This document shows, piece by piece, positions 33,736-43,937 of a stretch of 64,000 nucleotides of DNA; position 1 is the first letter of the stretch; each line of letters opens with the position of its first letter. The stretch lies in assembly GCF_900187295.1 (NCBI RefSeq), contig NZ_LT906473.1:2914001-2978000 (forward strand), in the 5' to 3' direction. The position numbers were made by a program, and so were the translations under genes. The notes beneath the pieces are model-generated. The model searched no databases, was not told the DNA's origin, and was given only the letters and a program-made list of their open reading frames with translations. Origin of the DNA: Corynebacterium cystitidis. GTDB taxonomy: Bacteria > Actinomycetota > Actinomycetes > Mycobacteriales > Mycobacteriaceae.

Positions 33736-35682
33736 ATGCGCTCTTCTGTACACCGTTCCCCGCGTTGGGCTCGTGCTGCTCAGGCAGTGTCGATCCCCAC
33801 CGTTCTGGCACTTGGCCTGTCAATTGCGCCCGCACATGCGCAAAACTTGCCCGATATGAGCTCCACTATCGGCTCCTCCGGGCTGTCTGACGGCATCCGC
33901 CCATCGGATCCGCCACAGCGCACCCCTATCGACACTGAGTACAAGCCAGAGATCGCTGGCCTGCCTGAAGGTGTAGAGGTTGACCGCATCGAGTGGCTGA
34001 CCAATCGCCGCGTCGCGGTGTGGGTGCAGTCCGCAGCGATGCCTGATGAGCTCATCCAAGTCCAGATCTTGCTGGCCCGCGATTGGCATTCCAACCCTGG
34101 CGCGAAGTTCCCAGAAGTATGGGCGCTCGACGGTCTGCGCGCGCGTGACGACGAATCCGGCTGGACCATCGAAACCAATATTGAGCAGTTCTACGCTGAT
34201 AAAAACGTCAACGTGATCCTGCCTGTGGGCGGTGAGTCCTCTTTCTACGCTGACTGGCGCCAGCCAGACAAAGGCAAGCACTACAAGTGGGAAACCTTCC
34301 TCACTAAGGAACTGGTTCCCATCTTGGATAATGAGTTCCGCTCCAACCAGAAGCGCGCCGTCGTCGGACTGTCCATGGGGGGAACCGCCGCGATGAACCT
34401 GGCGGAACGCAACCCGTACCTCTTCGACTTCGTTGGTTCTTTCTCGGGCTACCTGGATACCACCTCCAGGGGCATGCCTGAGGCGATCACCGCAGCACAA
34501 CAGGATGCCGGTGGCTACAACTCCACTAAGATGTGGGGCCCGCTGTACTCGCAGGACTGGATCGACCACGACCCGAAGCTGGGCGTAGAGGCTTTGAAGG
34601 ACAAGGTTGTCTACGTCTCTGCAGGCAACGGTAAGGATGACTTCGGTCAGCCCGATTCTGTGGCTAAGGGTGCGGCCAACCCAGCGGGTGTGGGCCTTGA
34701 GGTGCTATCGCGCATGACTACCGCAACCTTCGTCGACTACGCCAAAAAGGCAGATGTCCAGCCTATTGTGAAGTACCGCCCGTCCGGCGTGCACTCCTGG
34801 GAGTACTGGCAGTTCGAGATGGCCGAGGCATGGCCACATATCGCGAATGCGCTGGAAATCCCGACGGAAGACCGTGGTGCGCAGTGTGAGCCGATCGGCG
34901 CGATCGCAGAGGCAACCGCGTCCGGCATCATTGGTTCCTGCGTGAACAACGAGTACGACGTGGCTGACGGTGACGGCAAGGCTCAAGACTTCCGCTCCGG
35001 CACCGCGTTCTGGTCGCCGAAGACCGGCGCGCAGCCACTGTTCGGCGCCATCCTAGCCAAGTACAACGAGCTGAACGGTCCTGCTGGCTGGCTGGGATTC
35101 CCGAAGACCGGTGAGACCGCAACACCAGACGGTAAGGGCCGCTACGTCCACTTCGAAAACGGTTCGATTTACTGGACCCACGAAACCGGCGCATGGGCTA
35201 TCCCAGGCGATATGTTTGGTGCCTGGGGCCAGAATAACTACGAGCGTGGCCACCTTGGTTACCCAACCGGTGAGGCAGTCAAGATTGGTAAAGGCTACGT
35301 CCAACCGTTCCAGGGTGGCTTCCTCACCCGGAACCCTGATGGCTCCCACAACCTAGTCCACGGCGCCATTGCTGCGAAGTATGGCGAGATGAACACTGCT
35401 CGGTCTGACCTGGGCTTCCCAACCTCGAACGAGATCGCGATCCGTGGTGGCGCCTTCCAGCAGTTTGAGAAGGGCAATATCTACTGGTCGCCTGAAACGG
35501 GTGCTCACGTCATTTACTACGGCGACATCTTCGACCAGTGGGGCAAGTCTGGCTGGGAGCAGGGCCCTCTGGGCTACCCCACAACGGACCTTGAGGAGAT
35601 CCCAACTGGTGGCCTGACCATTGACTTCCAGAATGGCCGCATCTTCCAGATCAACGGTGTTGTTCGGGAGGAGAGGAAGTAG
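33736..35682 (+). CDS. cop1: Mycoloyltransferase with C-terminal LGFP repeats (PS1/Cop1-like)
   Basis: A 648-residue secreted protein. The signal peptide ends APAHA-Q. The mycoloyltransferase domain (~residues 60-370) has VVGLSMGGTAAMNLA and His in SGVHSWEYWQF. The C-terminus holds LGFP repeats (GWLGFPKTGE, GHLGYPTGEA, SDLGFPTSNE, GPLGYPTTDL) thought to anchor it to the wall. ATG at 33736 with GAGGAC 9 bases upstream. It is the layout of C. glutamicum Cop1 (PS1). It and the preceding gene are tandem family members with differing C-termini. Confidence 0.93.
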   Translation: MRSSVHRSPRWARAAQAVSIPTVLALGLSIAPAHAQNLPDMSSTIGSSGLSDGIRPSDPPQRTPIDTEYKPEIAGLPEGVEVDRIEWLTNRRVAVWVQSAAMPDELIQVQILLARDWHSNPGAKFPEVWALDGLRARDDESGWTIETNIEQFYADKNVNVILPVGGESSFYADWRQPDKGKHYKWETFLTKELVPILDNEFRSNQKRAVVGLSMGGTAAMNLAERNPYLFDFVGSFSGYLDTTSRGMPEAITAAQQDAGGYNSTKMWGPLYSQDWIDHDPKLGVEALKDKVVYVSAGNGKDDFGQPDSVAKGAANPAGVGLEVLSRMTTATFVDYAKKADVQPIVKYRPSGVHSWEYWQFEMAEAWPHIANALEIPTEDRGAQCEPIGAIAEATASGIIGSCVNNEYDVADGDGKAQDFRSGTAFWSPKTGAQPLFGAILAKYNELNGPAGWLGFPKTGETATPDGKGRYVHFENGSIYWTHETGAWAIPGDMFGAWGQNNYERGHLGYPTGEAVKIGKGYVQPFQGGFLTRNPDGSHNLVHGAIAAKYGEMNTARSDLGFPTSNEIAIRGGAFQQFEKGNIYWSPETGAHVIYYGDIFDQWGKSGWEQGPLGYPTTDLEEIPTGGLTIDFQNGRIFQINGVVREERK

Positions 35683-35685
35683 CTG

Positions 35686-36156
35686 GTGCGTCGACTCACA
35701 CTGATCGCAATGACCCTCGCCGCAGCCTTGAGCCTGGCGGCGTGTGGTGGAGCCACGGTCGAAAGCGAGGACGTCACCTCATCGCTCAGCCCGGCACCTG
35801 CGACGGTGACCACGTCCGCGACGGAAACCACAACAGAAGACACAACCACCACACCGGTAGCGCCTCGGCCTGACCAGCCGGAAGATATCGGAGCCCGCGA
35901 GATCGGCGAAATTCCTAAGCAGGAGCCGCAGTACGCACCTGAAGAACAGGGTTTTCTCGACGAAATCGCAGAATCAAACGTTAACGTTGCCGATGTTGAA
36001 GCCCAATTGATTGGTACTGCCCGCACCATCTGCAGGGGAGACACCATCACCCGTGACGCGGTGGCAGGTCAGCTCATCGAGCAAGGCCGCACCGACCTTG
36101 ACCATCAGGAAGTATCGACGCTTCTCGACGACGCCGCGCACGCCAACCTTTGCTAA
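35686..36156 (+). CDS. DUF732-domain lipoprotein
   Basis: A 156-residue lipoprotein with signal MRRLTLIAMTLAAALSLAAC (lipobox LAAC, Cys20). A Thr/Pro-rich linker leads to a C-terminal DUF732-like domain (FLDEIAESNVNVADVE...ARTICRGD...DAAHANLC) with a conserved Cys pair. GTG at 35686 is three bases after the mycoloyltransferase stop. It lies between the mycoloyltransferase and the Rv3802c-like gene, so an envelope role is expected, but the biochemical role is unknown. Confidence 0.8.
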   Translation: MRRLTLIAMTLAAALSLAACGGATVESEDVTSSLSPAPATVTTSATETTTEDTTTTPVAPRPDQPEDIGAREIGEIPKQEPQYAPEEQGFLDEIAESNVNVADVEAQLIGTARTICRGDTITRDAVAGQLIEQGRTDLDHQEVSTLLDDAAHANLC

Positions 36157-36171
36157 AGGAGAACGCGCGCT

Positions 36172-37098
36172 ATGCGTAAACCCGTCACAGTCGCCGCCGT
36201 GGTGATCGTCCTCGCCGTCATTGGGCTGGGCGCTTACCAATTCTTTTCCACGAAGGATCAACCGCCGGCAGATCCCGGCCCGATACAAACCCCGCAAGCG
36301 GAGCCGGCCCAACCGGACTGGTGCCCGGCGGTAGAATTTATTTCTGCGCCGGGGACGTGGGAATCGTCGGCAAGCGATGATCCCTTCAATCCACAAGCCA
36401 ATCCTCACAGCTTCATGCTGTCGATAACACAGCCACTGCAGGCGGAGTACGACATCAACCACGTGCGGGTCTGGACGCTGCCGTACACCGCGCAGTTTAA
36501 AAACATTCAGTCGCCGAACGAGATGAGCTACGACGATTCCCGCAACGAGGGAACCGCCAAGCTCAACGGCGAACTGGAGTTCATCAACAATACCTGCCCC
36601 GGAACGAAATTCATCCTGGCCGGATTCTCTCAAGGCGCTGTCATTGTCGGTGACGTCGCTACCGAGATTGGCCAAGGTAATGGGCCTGTGGCCCCGGACA
36701 AAGTCTTGGGTGCCATCATGATCGCCGATGGGCGCCGCGAAAACGGTGTGGGTGTCAACCCCGGAGTAGAGCTAGGCGGCGTGGGGGCAGAGATTGCGCT
36801 GGAACCAGTCGAGCGCCTAGTCCAGCCGATCGTGCCTGGCGCGAGCATGCGCGGAGCCCGTGTCGGCGGGTTCGGCGAGCTGCACGACCGCGCCTACCAA
36901 ATCTGCTCACCGAACGACTCGGTGTGTGACGCACCATTTGATGTGGTCAACGCGCTTGGCCGGGCTGAAGAACTGATCGCGGCGAATGGGTTGCACGCGC
37001 AGTATGCCTCAAATTCCGGGGTGATCCCAGGTACCACGGCCAACCAGTGGGTCATCGACTGGACACGTCACGCAGTCGGACAACTGCCTGCCATGTAA
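36172..37098 (+). CDS. Cutinase-like esterase/thioesterase (Rv3802c homologue)
   Basis: A 308-residue membrane-anchored alpha/beta hydrolase: N-terminal helix TVAAVVIVLAVIGLGAYQFF, then a cutinase domain with nucleophile motif ILAGFSQGAVIVGDV and the Cys-containing catalytic Asp region QICSPNDSVCDAPFD. The M. tuberculosis counterpart is essential, with phospholipase A/thioesterase activity tied to mycolate regulation. GAGAACGCGCGCT precedes the ATG. It belongs to the same run as fadD32 and pks13. Confidence 0.9.
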   Translation: MRKPVTVAAVVIVLAVIGLGAYQFFSTKDQPPADPGPIQTPQAEPAQPDWCPAVEFISAPGTWESSASDDPFNPQANPHSFMLSITQPLQAEYDINHVRVWTLPYTAQFKNIQSPNEMSYDDSRNEGTAKLNGELEFINNTCPGTKFILAGFSQGAVIVGDVATEIGQGNGPVAPDKVLGAIMIADGRRENGVGVNPGVELGGVGAEIALEPVERLVQPIVPGASMRGARVGGFGELHDRAYQICSPNDSVCDAPFDVVNALGRAEELIAANGLHAQYASNSGVIPGTTANQWVIDWTRHAVGQLPAM

Positions 37099-37178
37099 CA
37101 TTTGGGGCACGAAACCAAGATAAATAGTAGACGTGGCCTGTCGCCACGGAGCACCTGGACTAGAAATTAAGGAATCCC

Positions 37179-39026
37179 ATGGATCTTTCCAAGCTGATCG
37201 CGAAGTTTTATGACGAAGACGGCTCGATCACTCTCGCCCCGCAGCTCACCCTGGCCGGAATGGCCGAAATGATGTACATGGGTGACCTTCAGCTCGGCGG
37301 AGGTGAGCGCCACTGCCTGCGCTACTGGGATTACTCCGAGTCCCGCTCAGGCACCCCCGTCGATTTCAACCGCACCGAGATCAACACCCGCATCAAAGCC
37401 GTAGCAGCCCGCCTGCAGCAGGTGGGCAAAATGGGAGACCGCGTTGCCATCCTGGCCGGGAACTCGCCTGAATACATTTTCGGCTTCGTCGGCGCGCTCT
37501 ACGCAGGACAAGTACCGGTTCCGCTCTATGACCCAGAGGAACCCGGCCACGGCGACCACCTGAAGTCCGTCCTCGACGACGCCGGTGTGAAGACCGTGCT
37601 GACTAATACCACCTCTGCAACCACAGTGCGCGAATACTTTTCGGAGTTGCCGTCGCGGGAACGCCCGCGTGTTGTAGCCGTCGATACGCTCCCGGATTCC
37701 CTAGCGCAGTCCTACCTCAACCCGTCGGCAACCCCGGAGGGCCAGATGGCTGCGATGATGCAAACCGAAATGCCTATCGACACCACCGCATTTTTGCAGT
37801 ACACCTCGGGCTCAACCCGCAACCCGGCGGGTGTGGAGCTGACCAACCGCTCAATCTTGACAAACGTGCTGCAGATTTACGCAGGCGCGAAACTGCAAAT
37901 GCCGCTGCGCTTGTCCACCTGGCTGCCACTGCACCATGACATGGGCATCATCTTGACCTTGTTTGTCACCATCATGGGCCTGGAATTTGAGCTGATGGGG
38001 CCGCGCGACTTTGTGCAGCAGCCAAAGCGTTGGATCGACCAGCTGAACAAGCGCGATGATGACGAAGACAAATCCATTTACACAGTGGTTCCTAACTTTG
38101 CGCTGGAATTGGCTGCCCGTTACGGCAAGCCGGCTGAGGGTGAGAAGCTTGACCTTTCGCGGGTCGACGGCATCATCATTGGGTCTGAGCCCGTGATGGA
38201 GTCTGCGGTGGAAGCGTTTGCCGGCGTCTTTGGGGAGTATGGCCTAGACCGCAAGACGTTGCGCCCATCCTACGGTTTGGCGGAGGCGTCCCTGCTGTTG
38301 GCCACTCCACAGACGGAGCAGCGCCCGGTGTTTACCCGCTTCGACCGCGACGAGCTGGCCAACGGTAAGGCCGTTGAAAGTGCAGACGGCGTGCCGTTCG
38401 CCTCGAATGGTCAGCCCGTATCCAACCTCTACTTCACCATTGTTGACCCAGAGACACGCGCGGAAGTGGCAGACGGTGTTGTCGGCGAGCTGTGGGCGCA
38501 CGGAGAGAACATGGCCGTGGGCTACCTGGGCCGTGACGAAGAAACCACAGAGACTTTCAAGAACACGCTTGGCGCACGCTTAACGGAAGGTTCGCGTGTG
38601 GAAGGTGCACCGGACAACGGCTGGATGGCCACCGGTGACTTAGGCGTGCTGCTCGATGGCCATCTCTACATCACCGGCCGCCTGAAAGACCTTGTGGTGA
38701 TCGCCGGCCGCAACCACTACCCGCAAGACATTGAGGCCACGGTGGCCGAGGCATCCGAGCATGTACGGCCCGATTCTGTGGCGGCTTTTGCTGTGCCAGG
38801 AGATGACGTTGAAAAGCTTGTCCTGTTCGTGGAGCGTGCCGACGACGCCTCTGCCGACGGCGATGCTGCTGCGGAGGAGGCGATCCGCGAAGCTGTGACC
38901 AACATTCATGGTATTGCGCCGGAAGAGGTGCGTTTCTTCGCGCCGGGCGAGATCGCTCGCTCATCCTCGGGCAAGATTGCACGCCGGGTGAACCAAAAGA
39001 GGTACCTCGAGGCAAATCCACGGTAA
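37179..39026 (+). CDS. fadD32: Fatty-acyl-AMP ligase FadD32
   Basis: A 615-residue FAAL that activates the meromycolate chain as acyl-AMP and loads it on the N-terminal ACP of Pks13. Adenylation motifs are LQYTSGSTRNPAGVELTN, the PSYGLAEASLL block, GWMATGDLGVLLDGHLYITG, and the C-terminal Lys region RSSSGKIARRVNQKRYL. Its stop codon lies inside a 9-bp tandem repeat (39021-39047). pks13 follows 120 bases on; products of the two act together. Confidence 0.96.
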   Translation: MDLSKLIAKFYDEDGSITLAPQLTLAGMAEMMYMGDLQLGGGERHCLRYWDYSESRSGTPVDFNRTEINTRIKAVAARLQQVGKMGDRVAILAGNSPEYIFGFVGALYAGQVPVPLYDPEEPGHGDHLKSVLDDAGVKTVLTNTTSATTVREYFSELPSRERPRVVAVDTLPDSLAQSYLNPSATPEGQMAAMMQTEMPIDTTAFLQYTSGSTRNPAGVELTNRSILTNVLQIYAGAKLQMPLRLSTWLPLHHDMGIILTLFVTIMGLEFELMGPRDFVQQPKRWIDQLNKRDDDEDKSIYTVVPNFALELAARYGKPAEGEKLDLSRVDGIIIGSEPVMESAVEAFAGVFGEYGLDRKTLRPSYGLAEASLLLATPQTEQRPVFTRFDRDELANGKAVESADGVPFASNGQPVSNLYFTIVDPETRAEVADGVVGELWAHGENMAVGYLGRDEETTETFKNTLGARLTEGSRVEGAPDNGWMATGDLGVLLDGHLYITGRLKDLVVIAGRNHYPQDIEATVAEASEHVRPDSVAAFAVPGDDVEKLVLFVERADDASADGDAAAEEAIREAVTNIHGIAPEEVRFFAPGEIARSSSGKIARRVNQKRYLEANPR

Positions 39027-39047
39027 ACACGGTAAACACGGTAAACA
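39021..39047 (+). repeat. 9-bp tandem repeat x3 at the fadD32 stop
   Basis: ACGGTAAAC occurs three times in tandem; the first unit contains the fadD32 stop codon (TAA at 39024). Each unit adds another in-frame TAA, so the protein end is insensitive to copy number. Confidence 0.85.
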
Positions 39048-39146
39048 CGGCACAGGTGGTGGGTCTCATGTAATGAAGTGAGACAATGAGGCGATAGATT
39101 CTTAGTTTCCGTAATTAACAGTCGCGGAAGGAAAGGGAAGCGCCAC

Positions 39147-42100
39147 ATGACTGAACAGGAACTTGCCGATTGGATGCTCAACTGGGTATCGCAGGCGACG
39201 AGCGTGCCCGTGGCAGAACTCGACGTGAATAAACCACTCGAGTCCTTCGGTCTCGCCTCGCGTGACGCGGTAGTCCTGTCTGGAGAATTGGAAAACCTGC
39301 TCGGGCGCCAACTCGATCCCACGATCGCCTACGAGCACCCCACCATCGCAGCGTTGGCCGACTACCTGATCAATGGGCGTGACCACGATCAACCGCGCGC
39401 TATCGTGCGCGAGTACGCACGCACCACCGCCGAGTCCCCGCAGGCCCGCGACATTGCCATCATCGGCCGCGCTGGGCGCTTTCCGCAGGCAGACACCGTT
39501 GATGAGTTCTGGTCCATGCTGGTGGAAGGCCGCACGGCAACCGGGCCTTTGCCTACCGGTCGCTGGGCTGAATACAGTGCTGACCCGGTGATGGGCAAGA
39601 AAATTGCAGAACAAAACACCACCGGTGGGTACTTCGATGACATCGCCAGCTTCGATAACGAATTCTTTGGGCTCAGCCCCGTCGAAGCCGAAAACATGGA
39701 CCCACAGCAGCGCATCGCACTCGAATTGACGTGGCAGGCGTTAGAAGACGCGCATCTTCCCGCCAACCAGTTGCGCGGCGAATCCGTCGGCGTGTTTTTG
39801 GGTTCGTCGAACTTTGACTACGGCATGCTGGTGACCTCCGACCCCGCTGAGGCGCACCCCTACGCGCTGACCGGCACTTCCAGCGCTATCATCCCGAACC
39901 GCGTGTCTTATGCCTTCGACTTCCGCGGCCCCTCCGTCAGCGTGGACACCGCATGCTCCTCGTCGCTGGTGGCGGTGCATCACGCCGTCCGTGCGCTGCG
40001 TGATGGTGAAGCCGACGTTGCCGTAGCTGGCGGCGTCAACATCATGTCCAACCCGTTCGTCTCCACGGCATTCGGCGAGCTCGGCGTGATCAGCCCCACC
40101 GGCGCTATCCACGCGTTTTCCGACGACGCCGACGGATTTGTCCGCGCGGACGCAGCAGGCGTTCTCATCCTGAAACGCGTTGAGGACGCGCTTGCCGACG
40201 GCGACACCATCCTCGGCGTGATCAAGGGTACAGCCACCAACTCTGACGGCCACTCGAACGGGCTGACCGCACCCAACCCGGAAGCACAAGTAGATGTGCT
40301 GCGACGGGCTTACGCCGATGCAGACGTGGACCCGACAACGGTGGATTATGTCGAAGCGCACGGCACCGGCACCATCCTGGGCGACCCCATTGAGACCACC
40401 GCGTTAGGCGAAGTATTGGGTACCGGCCGAGAGATGAAACACCCCACGCTGCTGGGCTCCGCGAAGTCTAATATCGGCCACTCCGAGTCCGCAGCGGGTG
40501 CTGTGGCACTGATCAAAGTGATCGAGGCGCTGAACCACGACATTATTCCGCCAAGCGCGAACTTCACCGCCCCCAACCGCTATATCGACTTCGACGCGCA
40601 GCGCCTCGAGGTAGTAGAAGACGCCCGCGAATGGCCCAAGTACTCTGGCCGCCGCATCGCTGGTGTGTCCGGCTTCGGCTTCGGAGGTACCAACGCCCAC
40701 ATCGTGGTCACAGACTTTGATCCTTCCGATTACAGCGACGTCGCGGGCGGTGAGCGAGTCCTTCCATTCAGCGACGGAGCCTGCGACGTCGCTCCTCTCC
40801 CAGTATCTGGGCTGCTGCCGTCTCGTCGTAAAGCGGCCGCGGCAGCACTGGCAGACTTCCTTGAAGGCCGCGCGGACGAGGACTTAGTCCCCGTCGCCCG
40901 TTCCCTGGCAGGGCGCAACCATGGCCGCTCACGCGCAGTGGTGCAGGCGAAATCCGTCAGCGAGGCTGTTAAGCGCTTGCGTCAGGTCGCCGACGGTAAA
41001 GTGTCCGTTGGAATCGCCGTCGCCGACAGCCCCTCGACTGCGGGGCCCGTGTTTGTGTACTCGGGTTTCGGCTCGCAGCACCGCAAGATGGTGAAAAAGC
41101 TCGTTGAGGTCTCACCGTTTTTCCGGCAGCGCATGGAGGAACTGGACAAGCACGTCGATTGTGAAGCCGGCTGGTCCATGCTGGACATCGTGCGTGACGA
41201 CGAGCAAACCTACGACACCAACACCGCACAAGTAACCATCACCGCCATCCAAATCGCCGTCACCGACTTGCTAGCAGAACTAGGCATTAAACCTGCTGCC
41301 GTAGCAGGCATGAGCATGGGCGAGATCGCCGCAGCCTACACAGCCGGCGGTATCAGCGACGCCGATGCCATGCGGATTGCGTGCCACCGCGCCCGCCTCA
41401 TGGGAGAAGGCGAAGAAATGACGGCCGACACCCCACAAGAAGGTGCGATGGCCGTTGTGGAACTCACACGTGAGGCGCTGGCAGAATTCGTCGAAAAGCA
41501 TGAAGACGCCGTCGGCATCGAACCAGCCGTCTATGCAGGCCCCGGCATGACCACCGTTGGCGGGCCCGTGGCCGCCGTGGACTACCTCGTGGCAGCACTC
41601 GAGCAAGAAGGTAAGTTCGCGCGCAAGATGCGGGTGCGTGGTGCCGGACACACCTCGGCACTGGACCCGATCATGGGAGAACTCGGCTTCGAGATCGCAG
41701 GGGTCAAAGCAACACCGCTGCAGATACCGCTGTTTAGCTCCGTGGAACGCGGCCATGTGTTTCAGCCGGGCGAGGTGGTGCATGATGATCAGTACTTCCT
41801 TACCATGACCCGCCAGCCGGTCTACTTCCAAGACGCCATCGAGAAAGCATTCGAGGCTGGCCACACCACCCTGGTGGAGGTCTGCCCAAACCCCGTGGCC
41901 ATCATGGGCATGATGAATACAGCCTTCGCCGCAGGCAAGCCCGACGCGCAGCTGCTGTACACCATGAAACGCAAGGAAGACGAGGTGGAATCACTTATCG
42001 ATCTTGCCGCCAAGCTTTATGTGCACGGCCAGGACGTGGACTGGAACAAAATCTACGGCGCAGGCGATGTGATCCCCGCCCCGTTTACCCAGTTCAAGAA

Positions 42101-43937
42101 GGTTAAGCACTGGACCAAGGCGCGCCCCAGCTCTGGTGGCCCCAGCGCGGGACTGCCCGGTGTACGCGTAGCCCTGCCCGACGGCAAAACCGCCTTCGGG
42201 GCACAAGCAGACCAAGTATTTAGCCCACACCAACTCATCGAAGCAGCCGCCGAAGTTGTCGCGCCGGGCTCGCACGTCGTTGCCACCGAAGAGCGTGGCA
42301 CGCTGCCCGCCACCGGTGATGTGACCACGTTGGTGGAATCCACCCTGGGTGGCGTGAGCATCAAAGTATTCGCCGCGGACTCGGTTGTTGCAGAGGGCTT
42401 TGCGACGACACTTGCGTTGGACTCTCCGCAGACCGTGCCAGGCGTTGCCGAAATCACCCCCACCAGTGAATTTGCCGCCGTGGGCGGCGACGAAAACATC
42501 GAACAAATCCGCTGGGACCCCAACTCCGGTGAAACAGTAGAAGAACGTCTGCGTGCCATCGTCAGTGAATCCATGGGCTACGACGTTGACGATCTCCCCC
42601 TCGAATTGCCCCTGATCGACTTAGGCCTCGACTCACTGATGGGCATGCGGATCAAAAACCGCGTAGAAAATGACTTCCAAATCCCACCACTCAACGTCCA
42701 AGCACTCCGCGACGCCTCCGTGGCCGACGTGATCCACATGGTGTCCTCACAAGTGGAGACCTCACAAGTGGAGACCTCACAAGTTCGGTCTCCGGGGGAA
42801 AGTGAGACCTCACAAGTGGAGACCTCACAAGTTCGGTCTCCGGGGGAAGGCGTGAGCGCTGGCGTGGGAGTGGCGCCACGTGACGCGTCGGAACGCATGG
42901 TCTTCGGCGCCTGGGCCAAATACACCGGTGCAGCCGCAGCCGGCGTAACCAGCGAACTGCCAGAGATCGACGACGAACAAGCCGCCAACATCGCAGCCCA
43001 CCTCACCGAACGCTCCGGCACCGAAATCACCGCCGATGACGTGCGGGGCGCTGAGACTTTGGAACCGCTGGCGAACATGGTGCGTGAAGGCCTCGAGACC
43101 GAGGTTGAGGGCAATATCCGCGTCTTCCGCGACCCCGACGTTGCTGACACCGCCGTATTCATGTTCCACCCAGCAGGCGCAACAACCGTGGTGTATGAGC
43201 CGCTGTCGCGCCGCCTCACCGAAAGCGCAGCGCTATTCGGTGTGGAACGCCTCGAAGGGGCGCTGGACGAGCGTGCGGCGGCCTACGTTGATGACATTGT
43301 GAAATACGCTGGTGGCCGCAAGATTGTCCTCGGTGGTTGGTCCTTTGGTGGTGCGCTCGCTTTCGAGGTGGCCAGTCAGCTACGGCAACGTGAAGACTGC
43401 CCCAAAATCGAATTCATCGCGCTGTTGGATACCACGCAGCCACGCGAACCCATCCCAGACACCATGGAAGAAACCAAGGCCCGCTGGCAGCGCTACGCGG
43501 ACTTCGCGAAGGACACCTACGGCCTCGAATTCGAAGTGCCGTTTGACCTGCTTGAAACCGCCGGCGAGGAAGCCCTGATGGGGATGCTGGAGCACCTCCT
43601 GGCCACCACCGACGCCTCCGAACACGGCCTCGCCGCCGGCGTGTTGGAGCACCAACGCGCAAGCTTTGTGGATAACCAGATCCTGGGCAAGATCGATTTC
43701 CAGCGTTGGGCTGACGTCGATGTGCCTGTGCTGCTATTCCGCTCGGAGCGCATGCACGACGGTGCGATCACTTTGGAGCCGCGCTACGCCGATATAGCCG
43801 AGGACGGCAACTGGGGAAAGATCGTGGATGATCTCACCATCGTCCAGTGCCCCGGCGACCACCTGGCGATGCCGGATGAGCCGGTAATTGGGATCGTCGG
43901 CAAGCACATAAATGAGTGGATTGAAAGGTTGAAGTAG
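39147..43937 (+). CDS. pks13: Polyketide synthase Pks13 (mycolic acid condensase)
   Basis: A 1596-residue type I PKS condensing two fatty chains to the beta-ketoester precursor of mycolate. Domain order: N-terminal ACP (GLASRD, S38), KS (DTACSSSL, C270; EAHGTGT; SAKSNIGH), AT (GMSMGE, S723), C-terminal ACP (LGLDSLMG, S1163) and TE (GGWSFGGA, S1399). Between the ACP and TE a 15/48-bp tandem repeat encodes SQVET/SQVRSPGE units in a linker. A purine-rich GGAAGGAAAGGG precedes the ATG. Translationally linked to accD3. Confidence 0.97.
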   Translation: MTEQELADWMLNWVSQATSVPVAELDVNKPLESFGLASRDAVVLSGELENLLGRQLDPTIAYEHPTIAALADYLINGRDHDQPRAIVREYARTTAESPQARDIAIIGRAGRFPQADTVDEFWSMLVEGRTATGPLPTGRWAEYSADPVMGKKIAEQNTTGGYFDDIASFDNEFFGLSPVEAENMDPQQRIALELTWQALEDAHLPANQLRGESVGVFLGSSNFDYGMLVTSDPAEAHPYALTGTSSAIIPNRVSYAFDFRGPSVSVDTACSSSLVAVHHAVRALRDGEADVAVAGGVNIMSNPFVSTAFGELGVISPTGAIHAFSDDADGFVRADAAGVLILKRVEDALADGDTILGVIKGTATNSDGHSNGLTAPNPEAQVDVLRRAYADADVDPTTVDYVEAHGTGTILGDPIETTALGEVLGTGREMKHPTLLGSAKSNIGHSESAAGAVALIKVIEALNHDIIPPSANFTAPNRYIDFDAQRLEVVEDAREWPKYSGRRIAGVSGFGFGGTNAHIVVTDFDPSDYSDVAGGERVLPFSDGACDVAPLPVSGLLPSRRKAAAAALADFLEGRADEDLVPVARSLAGRNHGRSRAVVQAKSVSEAVKRLRQVADGKVSVGIAVADSPSTAGPVFVYSGFGSQHRKMVKKLVEVSPFFRQRMEELDKHVDCEAGWSMLDIVRDDEQTYDTNTAQVTITAIQIAVTDLLAELGIKPAAVAGMSMGEIAAAYTAGGISDADAMRIACHRARLMGEGEEMTADTPQEGAMAVVELTREALAEFVEKHEDAVGIEPAVYAGPGMTTVGGPVAAVDYLVAALEQEGKFARKMRVRGAGHTSALDPIMGELGFEIAGVKATPLQIPLFSSVERGHVFQPGEVVHDDQYFLTMTRQPVYFQDAIEKAFEAGHTTLVEVCPNPVAIMGMMNTAFAAGKPDAQLLYTMKRKEDEVESLIDLAAKLYVHGQDVDWNKIYGAGDVIPAPFTQFKKVKHWTKARPSSGGPSAGLPGVRVALPDGKTAFGAQADQVFSPHQLIEAAAEVVAPGSHVVATEERGTLPATGDVTTLVESTLGGVSIKVFAADSVVAEGFATTLALDSPQTVPGVAEITPTSEFAAVGGDENIEQIRWDPNSGETVEERLRAIVSESMGYDVDDLPLELPLIDLGLDSLMGMRIKNRVENDFQIPPLNVQALRDASVADVIHMVSSQVETSQVETSQVRSPGESETSQVETSQVRSPGEGVSAGVGVAPRDASERMVFGAWAKYTGAAAAGVTSELPEIDDEQAANIAAHLTERSGTEITADDVRGAETLEPLANMVREGLETEVEGNIRVFRDPDVADTAVFMFHPAGATTVVYEPLSRRLTESAALFGVERLEGALDERAAAYVDDIVKYAGGRKIVLGGWSFGGALAFEVASQLRQREDCPKIEFIALLDTTQPREPIPDTMEETKARWQRYADFAKDTYGLEFEVPFDLLETAGEEALMGMLEHLLATTDASEHGLAAGVLEHQRASFVDNQILGKIDFQRWADVDVPVLLFRSERMHDGAITLEPRYADIAEDGNWGKIVDDLTIVQCPGDHLAMPDEPVIGIVGKHINEWIERLK
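42746..42849 (+). repeat. Nested tandem repeat inside pks13 (15 and 48 bp)
   Basis: CTCACAAGTGGAGAC is repeated with period 15 at 42746 and 42761. A larger 48-base unit containing CTCACAAGTTCGGTCTCCGG repeats at 42776 and 42824. All units are multiples of three, encoding SQVET and SQVRSPGE in the ACP-TE linker, so copy number can change without breaking the frame. Confidence 0.9.
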
